64,000 bases of DNA, from NCBI RefSeq assembly GCF_014202765.1, contig NZ_JACHHN010000004.1, forward strand, positions 457,097 through 521,096, given 5' to 3'. Position 1 is the first letter of the stretch; each line of letters opens with the position of its first letter. Shown one piece after another: positions 57,614-64,000 of this stretch. The stretch comes from Silvimonas terrae (GTDB lineage Bacteria > Pseudomonadota > Gammaproteobacteria > Burkholderiales > Chitinibacteraceae). The position numbers were made by a program, and so were the translations under genes. The notes beneath the pieces are model-generated. The model searched no databases and was not told where the DNA came from. It saw nothing but the letters and a program-made list of their open reading frames with translations.

Positions 57614-57636
57614 AGCGTGCTCACAGTCTTGTCAAT

Positions 57637-58014
57637 TCATTGCGGGTCGCGACTGGCGCCGGCGGCGGCCAGATCGTTCAGATAGGTCTGCCAGCGCACG
57701 GCGTGTTCTGTGCCCAGTTCGTACAGGTATGCCCAGGAGAACAGGCCAGAGTCATGGCCGTCGTCAAACACCAGTTTGACAGCATAGTTGCCCACCGGCT
57801 CGATGGCGGTAATGGCGACGTTGCGCTTGCCCGTCTGCAACACGCCCTGCCCCGCACCGTGGCCCTGCACTTCTGCCGATGGGCTAAAGACGCGCAGGTA
57901 TTCACACGACAGGACAAAGCGCTGGCCGTCATCAAACGCCACTTCCAGCTCGCGCGAGGCGCGGTGCAAACGGATTTCCACTGGCGTGGCGCTGGAGGAG
58001 GTGAGTCCGGCCAT
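57637..58014 (-). CDS. DUF971 family protein
   Basis: 125 residues with the gamma-butyrobetaine-hydroxylase-like N-terminal (DUF971) domain: TPVEIRLHRASRELEVAFDD, FVLSCEYLRVFSPSAEVQGH, KRNVAITAIEPVGNYAVKLV and FDDGHDSGLFSWAYLYELG. The conserved Cys (LSCEYLR) and HDSG are probably metal-site or structural. The function is unknown; in betaproteobacteria this gene regularly precedes ubiE, as here with 23 bases between. A role with iron-sulfur or quinone enzymes is plausible but not shown. Confidence 0.88.
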   Translation of the reverse strand: MAGLTSSSATPVEIRLHRASRELEVAFDDGQRFVLSCEYLRVFSPSAEVQGHGAGQGVLQTGKRNVAITAIEPVGNYAVKLVFDDGHDSGLFSWAYLYELGTEHAVRWQTYLNDLAAAGASRDPQ

Positions 58015-58140
58015 ACTTGGTTCCTTTTTTCTGCTCTGGGGCAGAGCGACCGTTTCAAAGGCGCAATGATACCGCGTTGCCGCATGGGGCGCGATGGAGG
58101 GTGCGATTGAGGTGTGGAGGCATTGCAGGCAGGCGCCACT

Positions 58141-58185
58141 ACGTAGCCCGGATGGAGGCCGTCAGGCCGGGAATCCGGGGTGGCT
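58141..58185. repeat. GTAGCCCGGATG-type repeat arm
   Basis: CGTAGCCCGGATGGAGG...GGGAATCCGGGG resembles the ends of the elements at 43871 and 44078. It is adjacent to copy 2 of the hexamer-tailed repeat. Confidence 0.6.
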
Positions 58186-58206
58186 GTTCTGGTTAAGATT
58201 GTTGTG

Positions 58207-58421
58207 GGTGTTAGCGCCTTGCGGCGCGGTGTGAAAGGCATTTTGATACCCGGGGTGCCGGGCCCACGTCACTTTCTTTGGGGCCCTCCGGGCTTCCCTC
58301 AGTTGGTCGGGAGCCTGGCGTCTCCCTCCACGCCCTCGGCGCTGGGCTTTTATGGGGGAGAAAGTCAAAAACAGCCCCAACCGCAACGGCAACTGCCACA
58401 GCCACAGCCACAGCCACAGCC
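58207..58421 (+). repeat. hexamer-tailed dispersed repeat, copy 2
   Basis: GTTAGCGCCTTGCGGCGCGG, then GAAAGGCATTTTGATACCCG, GGGTGCCGGGCCCACGTCAC, a GGGCTTTTATGGGGGAGAAA segment with GTCAAAAACAGCCCCAACCG, then four GCCACA units (58395-58418). The head hairpin of copies 1 and 3 is absent. Confidence 0.85.
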
Positions 58422-58445
58422 AATTCAACACGCATCCCATTGACT

Positions 58446-58583
58446 CGTCATTCCGGCCTTGAGCCGGAATCCAGCTGCGGTGCATGTACGCTGTTCAGAG
58501 TAAATTCGAAGTGAAGCGGTAGGCCACCGCAAGCAGCCCGTTGGGCTGCGGACTGGATTCCCGCCTCCGCGGGAATGACGAAG
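58446..58583. repeat. REP-like inverted pair
   Basis: CGTCATTCCGG...CCGGAATCCAG, then after about 85 bases CTGGATTCCCG...GCGGGAATGACG. This is the same paired layout as at 39124-39272. It lies between copies 2 and 3 of the hexamer-tailed repeat. Confidence 0.75.
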
Positions 58584-58639
58584 TGGTGGGCGTGGTGAAC
58601 CGTTCTTGCAAGCAGGCGGTACTGGGTTGGGATTGCAGT

Positions 58640-59108
58640 GGCTTGGGCTTGGGCTTGGGCTTGGGCTTGGGCTTGGGCTTGGGCTTGGGCTTTTGATGTT
58701 GCCGTTGTTTTTGATGTTGAAGTTGCTTTTGATGTGTCTCCCCTCCGGCAGCGCCGAGCACAGCAGCGAAGTACGGGGGGCCGCCGAGGCGTTTCGGCGC
58801 AAGGGTGTTTGAGGCCGAAGGCCGAGTTCCTGCCCCTTGGGGGTACCCCCACAAAGTCGATCATCCCATCGGATGGCAGTGGCAGCGGGGCTGAAGCCAG
58901 CCGGACTTTGCGAGAAGCACAGGGAACCCCGAAGGGGCACTGCCGCAGGGTCGCCTTTCTTTTGGTTACTTTTCTTGGGGCCGCCGAGGCTGGCGAAGCA
59001 AAGTAACGTGGGCCCGGCACCCCGGGTATCAAATGCTTTTCAACCCCGCGCCGCAGGCGCTAACACACACATCGCCATGGTGGATTGTCGCCAACGCTCC
59101 GAATCCAC
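58640..59108 (-). repeat. hexamer-tailed dispersed repeat, copy 3, inverted
   Basis: Read on the minus strand: hairpin GTGGATTCGGAGCG...GACAATCCACC (59079-59108), GTTAGCGCCTGCGGCGCGGG, GAAAAGCATTTGATACCCGG, GGTGCCGGGCCCACGTTAC, a central region of about 250 bases, GGAGGGGAGACACATCAAAA with CAACTTCAACATCAAAAAC, then eight CAAGCC units (58640-58687). The first about 75 bases are inverted to copy 2. The long frames across the array are artefacts. Confidence 0.85.
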
Positions 59109-59135
59109 GCGACACCCGCAGCAACATGCCCCCGC

Positions 59136-60641
59136 CTAATAAACAACCTCATCAGCAGAAACCATCGCCTTCCCCTTCCCCCGCGGCAACAAAATCGTCG
59201 CCACCAGCCCCCCGCGCGGGTGGTTAGCCAGCAGCAAATCGCCACCATGCGCATGCACGATATTGCGGGTGATCCCCAACCCCAGCCCCATACCATTGCT
59301 GTTGGATGCCCGCCCATGCTCCAGCCGCACATAAGGCTGGAACAGGGACGGTAGTGCTTCTTCCGGCACACCCGGACCATAATCGCGGATGGTGAGTTCG
59401 ACTTGTTCTTCGGTCTGCGTCACCAGCACCTCGGCCCGGTTGCCGTAAAACAGCGCGTTATCCAGCAGATTGCCCACGGCGCGTTTCAGCGCCAGCGGGC
59501 GGGCAAAAACGGACACTGGGCCGCCAGCAAAGGTGGCGTCTTTTCCGGCCATTTGTGCGCCGTTCACGAGGCGCTCGATCAATTTGTCGAGGCGAATCTG
59601 TACCGGATTTTCGTGGATATCCGTGTCTTTCACGCTTTGCAGCGCGCCTTTGACCATCACGTCCAGGTCATCCAGGTCTTCATGAAACTCGGCGCGGGTC
59701 TGGTCGTCGTCCAGCATTTCCGTGCGCAATTTCAGCCGGGTAATGGGGGTACGCAGGTCGTGGGAAATCGCCGTAAACAAACGCTCGCGGTCTTCCAGAT
59801 AGCGCTGCGTGCGCTCGCGCATGGCGTTAAAGGCTCGGGCCGTCTTGATGTATTCGCGGCTGCCGGATTCGGGTAACGGCACGGAAGGCATGCCCTGGCC
59901 GAAAGCGTCGGCGGCTTTGGAGAGTGCGGCAAAGGGCTTGGTCATCCAGCGCACCACCAGGAGCGACAACAGCAGCACGACGCCCACGGTAATCAGCAGC
60001 AACATGATGCGGTCATGCGCCAGCGGTTCATCGCTTTCCATGAAATAGGGGTCTGGCATCAGCGTCGCCAGATACAACCAGTTGCCCGGTTCGATCTCGG
60101 CCTGGATCACCAGAATCGGTGCGGGCCGGGGTTTGACCACCAGGGTGTTCTGCACCCAGCCGTCCGGCAGATCATCCAGCGTCACGCCATCGTCGGCCAC
60201 CGGCAGGTTGTCGGGCCAGGCAAAGCCGACCTGGAAATCCAGCAGCTTGGCGTATTCCCGATGCAAGACGGCGACAATGCGGGCGCACACAGCATCGGCC
60301 AGCGGTGAGCCTTTGATGCGCTGGATTGGCACTTCACTGTGATTGACGCTGACAAAAAAGCGCGTGCCGCCCATTTCCCGTAACTGATCAATCAGGATGG
60401 GGCGATAGTTGGGGGGCAGGCTGCGAAAAAAGCGCAACGCGGCGGCGGCGCTACCGCCGATGTGTTCGCCGGCGTCCAGCGCCTCGGTCGAGACCTTCTG
60501 CCGGACTTCACTGGCCCAGATCAGATTGCCGACCACTTGCGTCAGCAGCACGCCCAGCACCATCACCACCGTCAGCCGCCCCAGTAACGAGGACGGGATC
60601 ACGCGCAGATACCACGGTCGGCGGCGGCCGCCCTCAGCCAT
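59136..60641 (-). CDS. sensor histidine kinase, EnvZ/RstB type
   Basis: 501 residues from ATG at 60641 (MAEGGRRRPWYLRVIPSSLL), overlapping the regulator stop by eight bases. Membrane helix 1 is at about 19-43 and helix 2 near 225-245, with a periplasmic domain of about 180 residues between. HAMP and HisKA follow with the phospho-His in FTAISHDLRTPITRLKLRTE. The ATPase domain has AVGNLLDNALFYGNRAEVLV, RDYGPGVPEEALPSLFQPYV and NGMGLGLGITRNIVHAHGGD. It is third in an operon after a solute-binding protein and its response regulator, so it may sense sugar through that protein. Confidence 0.93.
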   Translation of the reverse strand: MAEGGRRRPWYLRVIPSSLLGRLTVVMVLGVLLTQVVGNLIWASEVRQKVSTEALDAGEHIGGSAAAALRFFRSLPPNYRPILIDQLREMGGTRFFVSVNHSEVPIQRIKGSPLADAVCARIVAVLHREYAKLLDFQVGFAWPDNLPVADDGVTLDDLPDGWVQNTLVVKPRPAPILVIQAEIEPGNWLYLATLMPDPYFMESDEPLAHDRIMLLLITVGVVLLLSLLVVRWMTKPFAALSKAADAFGQGMPSVPLPESGSREYIKTARAFNAMRERTQRYLEDRERLFTAISHDLRTPITRLKLRTEMLDDDQTRAEFHEDLDDLDVMVKGALQSVKDTDIHENPVQIRLDKLIERLVNGAQMAGKDATFAGGPVSVFARPLALKRAVGNLLDNALFYGNRAEVLVTQTEEQVELTIRDYGPGVPEEALPSLFQPYVRLEHGRASNSNGMGLGLGITRNIVHAHGGDLLLANHPRGGLVATILLPRGKGKAMVSADEVVY

Positions 60642-61347
60642 GGCTGACCGCCACTTCGGCCGAGAACACATAACCTGCACCGCGCACCGTCTTGATCAGC
60701 GCGGGCTGCTTGCCATCGTCCAGCAGACGCTGGCGCAAGCGGCTGATTTGTACGTCCAGCGAGCGGTCCAGCGGGCCCAGATCGCGGCCACGGGTTTCTT
60801 CGGCCAGCACACTGCGGTCAAGAATCTCGCCGGGGTGCTCAACCAGATACTTCAACAGTTGAAAGTCCAGCCCGGTGAGTTTGACAGTCTCGCCCGTCGG
60901 GTCAGACAGGGTGCGTTCGACCGTATCGAGCGTAAAGCCGTTGAAGCGGAAATAGCGGGCCGGCGCGCCGTTCTCCACACCCGCGCGGCGGTGGATGGCT
61001 TTGATGCGGGCCAGCAATTCACGCGGGTTGTAGGGCTTGCCCAGATAATCGTCGGCCCCCAGTTCCAGTCCGACGATACGGTCGGTGTCGTCCGCGCTGG
61101 CGGTCAGCATGATGACCGGCACGCTGGAGCGTTTGCGGATATGTGCACACAGCGCAAAACCGTCGGTGTCCGGCAGCATCACGTCCAGGATCACCAGACT
61201 CAGCTCATCCCGGTAGCGTTCGAACTCGGCCATGAAGCTGGCACCGTCATGCGCCAGCCGCACTTCATACTGGTTCTTTTCCAGGTACGCTTTGAGCAAC
61301 GCCCGGGTTTTCTGGTCATCATCAACGACCAGTATCTTGCGAGTCAT
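60634..61347 (-). CDS. OmpR-family response regulator
   Basis: 237 residues. The receiver domain has VVDDDQKTRALLKAYLEK, acceptor Asp in LSLVILDVMLPDTDGFALCA, Thr in IMLTASAD and Lys in YLGKPYNPRELLARIKAI. The winged helix includes VKLTGLDFQLLKYLVEHPGE, DRSVLAEETRGRDLGPLDRS and LDVQISRLRQRLLDDGKQPA with TVRGAGYVFSAEV. Its start overlaps the preceding solute-binding protein gene by 26 bases and its end overlaps the kinase by eight, so all three are translationally coupled. A likely target is the divergent transporter gene at 62994. Confidence 0.94.
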   Translation of the reverse strand: MTRKILVVDDDQKTRALLKAYLEKNQYEVRLAHDGASFMAEFERYRDELSLVILDVMLPDTDGFALCAHIRKRSSVPVIMLTASADDTDRIVGLELGADDYLGKPYNPRELLARIKAIHRRAGVENGAPARYFRFNGFTLDTVERTLSDPTGETVKLTGLDFQLLKYLVEHPGEILDRSVLAEETRGRDLGPLDRSLDVQISRLRQRLLDDGKQPALIKTVRGAGYVFSAEVAVSHG

Positions 61348-62608
61348 AACTGTTTCCTTCCAGCGACAAAGCCCGGATTACTGCGGCAATGCGCCGTTGC
61401 AGTTCCGATGTCGGAATGCGGTCATCCAGAAAATAACGGCGGATCAGGCTGACGATGGCGTCTTTGAGTGCCTCATCGGTCGCCATGCGGTGAACCAGAC
61501 TGGGCGCCTGCACGGCCTGACCACGCCCGAAGGTGGTCCAGGATTGCCGCGCACAGGGGTCCAGTGTGGAGGGGTCGACATCGCGCCGCACCGGGACCGA
61601 GCCCTTGATCCGGTTGTACCCGGCCTGGATCGCCGGAGAAGCCACCAGTTGCGCCAGTTTTTCCTGCGCGCTCTGGTTGGCGTAGTCCCCGGTGAACATG
61701 ACCAGCGTATCAATACTATATAAGTGCGCGTCCGCCGTCCCGGGCACGGCGGTGCAGCCAAACTGGTCACCCGGGGTCAGGCCCATGGCTTGCAACTCCC
61801 CTTTGCCCCAGTCCCCCATGATCCACATGGCGGCTTTGCCACGCGCCAGATCAGCGGCTTCATCTTGCCAGGGGCGCTCCGACAGGTTTTGCGGCATCCA
61901 GTGTTTTAGCCGGCGCAAGCGTTCCAGTGCCCGCGTCACCCGCACGTCGTACCAGCCGTTGGCGTTGCGGCGAACCAACAGGTCACGGTACATGGCCGGG
62001 CCGGTTTCCGACAGCAACAGGGTTTCGAACAGCGTGGCAATCTGCCAGGACTCGGTACTTTGCGCCAGCGGCGTGTAGCCGGCGCGGGACAGCGCATCGG
62101 CCACATGTTCAAACTCCGGCCAGGTGCGCGGGGCGGCCAGGCCCAGTTTGGTAAAGAGCGCCTGGTTATAGAACAGCGTGTTGATGCGATGAATGCCCAA
62201 AGGCGCAGCCACCACATGCCCACGCATGCGGATGACACTGGCCACCGTCGGGAACAGTTTGTCGTTCCAGTTGCTGCGACGGGCCACGTTATCCAGTTCC
62301 AGCAGCAAACCCAGATCAGCCCATTCTGAAATCGCCGGGCCAATCAATTGCGCAGCATCTGGCGCCTTGCCAGACAGTACGCGGCTTTTGAGCACCTTCA
62401 TGGCGCCCACGCCCGCGCCGCCAGGAATAGCCGCGTCCTGCCAGGTCACGCCTTCGTCCTGCAGGCGATCAGCCAGGTAATCTGCAGCATGCCGCTCACT
62501 GGCAGACGTCCACCAGTGCAATACATCCACCGTTTCTTGCGCCCAGGCAGGGGCCCCCAGACACAATGCACCCAGCAGCAGCGCATAAACGCTGTACCGC
62601 ATGTGCAT
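61322..62608 (-). CDS. extracellular sugar-binding protein, family 1
   Basis: 428 residues. The start at 62608 (MHMRYSVYALLLGALCLGAP) has GGGGGGAG upstream. A signal peptide ends near AWAQETVD. The mature protein is a family-1 ABC solute-binding protein (VDVLHWWTSASERHAADYLA, APDAAQLIGPAISEWADLGL, PRTWPEFEHVADALSRAGYT, RGKAAMWIMGDWGKGELQAM, GYNRIKGSVPVRRDVDPSTL). There are no transporter membrane or ATPase genes beside it on this strand. It is coupled to a response regulator and sensor kinase, so a sensing role is as likely as transport. The sugar is unknown. Confidence 0.85.
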   Translation of the reverse strand: MHMRYSVYALLLGALCLGAPAWAQETVDVLHWWTSASERHAADYLADRLQDEGVTWQDAAIPGGAGVGAMKVLKSRVLSGKAPDAAQLIGPAISEWADLGLLLELDNVARRSNWNDKLFPTVASVIRMRGHVVAAPLGIHRINTLFYNQALFTKLGLAAPRTWPEFEHVADALSRAGYTPLAQSTESWQIATLFETLLLSETGPAMYRDLLVRRNANGWYDVRVTRALERLRRLKHWMPQNLSERPWQDEAADLARGKAAMWIMGDWGKGELQAMGLTPGDQFGCTAVPGTADAHLYSIDTLVMFTGDYANQSAQEKLAQLVASPAIQAGYNRIKGSVPVRRDVDPSTLDPCARQSWTTFGRGQAVQAPSLVHRMATDEALKDAIVSLIRRYFLDDRIPTSELQRRIAAVIRALSLEGNSYDSQDTGR

Positions 62609-62878
62609 GCGTCTCCCCCCTTGTGCCAGGTTCTTGCTTGCATCCATCAAGCTCGCCCCGTGTTTTTTTCGCCGCAGAATAACGTAACGTAGCAACCTGT
62701 TTTGTAAAGAAAGATTGCGATTACTTGCGATCTCTATTTGCGCCCGGCGGGTGTATCCCGCGAGGAATCCTTGATTGTTACAGTCATTGCCGCCCACAAG
62801 GGGCGCCGGAATGTAATAAAAGGTAACATCCCGACCTGACTGATTTGTTATTTTTCACATAATAATCAACATGTTATT

Positions 62879-62897
62879 TGTTTATTACCAATAAACA
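62879..62897. promoter_or_regulatory. perfect AT-rich palindrome before the second binding-protein gene
   Basis: TGTTTATT-ACC-AATAAACA is a perfect inverted repeat in the 385-base divergent gap (62609-62993), 97 bases before the start of the next gene. AACATGTT lies just upstream of it. Candidate operator. Confidence 0.5.
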
Positions 62898-62993
62898 CAA
62901 GCGGTTTTTGTGTCACGCAAAGGTGGATGCTAATTTCCTGGCCATGCCCCCAGCAAAACTTTTACACAGGGGTAAACCTGAGGAGATCGACCA

Positions 62994-64000
62994 ATGCAAA
63001 GCAAGAACATCATGCGTGGCGCCATTGTCGCTGCGCTGTTGGCTGCAGGCGCCGCACATGCAGGCACCTTGACCATCGAAAGCTGGCGTACCGACGACAA
63101 AAGCCTGTGGGAAGAAGTGCTGATTCCGGCATTCCAGAAACACTACCCGAACATCCAGGTCAAGTTTGCCCCGACCGCACCGACAGAATATGACTCCAGC
63201 CTTAACGCACGCCTGGCTGGCGGCACTGCGGGTGACCTGATCACCTGCCGTCCGTTCGACAAATCCCTGGACCTGTACAAGAAAGGCAACCTGGAAAAAC
63301 TGAACGGCAAGAAGGGTCTGGAAAACTTCCCGGCGTCCGCCAAGGTGGCCTGGGAAACTGACGATGGCAAGGATACCTTCTGCGAACCCATCGCTTCGGT
63401 GATCCATGGCTTCTTGTACAACAAGAAGATCTTCAAGGAACTGGGCCTGACCGAACCGAAGACCACGGATGACTTCTTCAAGGTCATGGACAAGGTCAAG
63501 GCTTCCGGCAAGTACACCCCGCTGGCACTGGGTACCAACGATCAGTGGGAAGCATCCCAGATCGTTTACACCAGCATTGGCGCTCCGTACTGGAAGGGCG
63601 AAGAAGGCCGCAAGGCTTTGATCGCTGGCAAGGCCAAGTTCACTGACCCGGCGTTTGAACAACCGCTGGAAATCGAAGCCAAATACGCACCGTACCTGGC
63701 CAAGGGCTACAGCGCTCAAACCTACCCGGATACGCAGAACCTGTTTGCATCCGGCAAGGCTGCCGTGGTGGCCGCGGGCTCGTGGGACATTGGTTACTAC
63801 AACCAGAACGCCGCTGGTTTCGAACTGGGCGCTTTCCCGCCTCCGGTGCCGAAGGCTGGCGACAAGTGTTACATCTCGGACCATACCGATCTGGGCATGG
63901 GCGTGAACAGCAAGTCCAAGAACAAGGACGACGCCTACAAGTTCGTGGAATGGCTGGGTTCGCAAGAGTTTGCTGACCTGTACACCAACAAGGTCACCGG
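62994..64000 (+). CDS. extracellular sugar-binding protein, 3'-truncated by window
   Basis: 335 codons to the window end, starting at 62994 (MQSKNIMRGAIVAALLAAGA) with GAGGAGATCGACCA upstream. The signal peptide ends AAHA and the mature protein begins GTLTIESW. Family-1 solute-binding protein: PAFQKHYPNIQVKFAPTAPT, LNARLAGGTAGDLITCRPFD, FLYNKKIFKELGLTEPKTTD, ASGKAAVVAAGSWDIGYYNQ. It would deliver a sugar or oligosaccharide to an ABC importer whose genes probably follow outside the window. It is divergent from the binding protein-regulator-kinase operon, which probably controls it. Most of the protein is seen. Confidence 0.93.
   Translation, partial: MQSKNIMRGAIVAALLAAGAAHAGTLTIESWRTDDKSLWEEVLIPAFQKHYPNIQVKFAPTAPTEYDSSLNARLAGGTAGDLITCRPFDKSLDLYKKGNLEKLNGKKGLENFPASAKVAWETDDGKDTFCEPIASVIHGFLYNKKIFKELGLTEPKTTDDFFKVMDKVKASGKYTPLALGTNDQWEASQIVYTSIGAPYWKGEEGRKALIAGKAKFTDPAFEQPLEIEAKYAPYLAKGYSAQTYPDTQNLFASGKAAVVAAGSWDIGYYNQNAAGFELGAFPPPVPKAGDKCYISDHTDLGMGVNSKSKNKDDAYKFVEWLGSQEFADLYTNKVT

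Noticed and set aside
58211..59032. Overlapping frames across the GCCACA and GGCTTG arrays
   Set aside because: Simple-repeat artefacts inside dispersed repeats; none has a start signal or recognisable domain.

Overview
The window is a 64 kb chromosomal piece of a betaproteobacterium. I infer a relative of the Neisseriales/Chromobacteriaceae from GlnA, NtrBC, H-NS, the DUF971-ubiE-ubiJ-ubiB-ampD order and the DUF4124 gene before ntrB. No tRNA, rRNA or CRISPR array was recognised. Most of the window is ordinary, densely packed core genome. The accessory parts are the first 17 kb, the fimbrial cluster and several repeat-rich gaps.

1-17 kb is a stress and envelope island. It holds small BON, CsbD-like and PRC-barrel genes (some decayed), a GGDEF cyclase, a flavin-type oxidase-fold protein, a transglutaminase-like protein, a trypsin-like protease, a Crp/Fnr regulator, a large katE-type catalase, a hemerythrin-like protein, a kinase-less CheB-CheR-PAS fusion with a PAS partner, and small membrane or lipoproteins. 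Three related palindromes of Crp/Fnr geometry lie before three of the stress genes. The island ends at an IS3-type transposase remnant (about 17.0-17.1 kb) and short tandem repeats beside glmS.

17.7-29.3 kb carries glmS, a signalling stretch (class II cyclic-nucleotide phosphodiesterase, CHASE2-class III cyclase, two-FHA protein, PP2C phosphatase), mtgA, aroE, a LysR regulator divergent from a quinone-reductase-like flavoprotein, and a rhodanese. 29.4-31.2 kb is glnA with NtrC sites and a sigma-54 promoter. 31.3-36.6 kb is a complete chaperone-usher fimbrial operon (major pilin, chaperone, usher, tip adhesin) with a terminator after the pilin gene. 36.8-46.4 kb holds a methyltransferase, a MASE1-GGDEF cyclase, a HAD phosphatase, a SelW-like protein, a DUF4124 protein, ntrBC with its own NtrC/sigma-54 control, a nucleotidase, a CBS protein and argB. 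46.7-51.5 kb has hns, then uvrD-REC/TPR-STAS. 52-58 kb has kup, ampD, ubiB, ubiJ, ubiE and DUF971. 59-64 kb is an operon of solute-binding protein, response regulator and sensor kinase, divergent from a second solute-binding protein cut by the window end.

The nitrogen genes form one visible circuit: glnA and ntrBC carry matching NtrC operators and sigma-54 promoters. The most unusual structures are non-coding. One is a dispersed repeat family (51.7, 58.2 and 58.6-59.1 kb) whose copies share a head and a CAAC-rich 3' motif but end in different hexanucleotide arrays. The other is a REP-like pair flanked by mirror-image heptamer arrays (39.06-39.39 kb).
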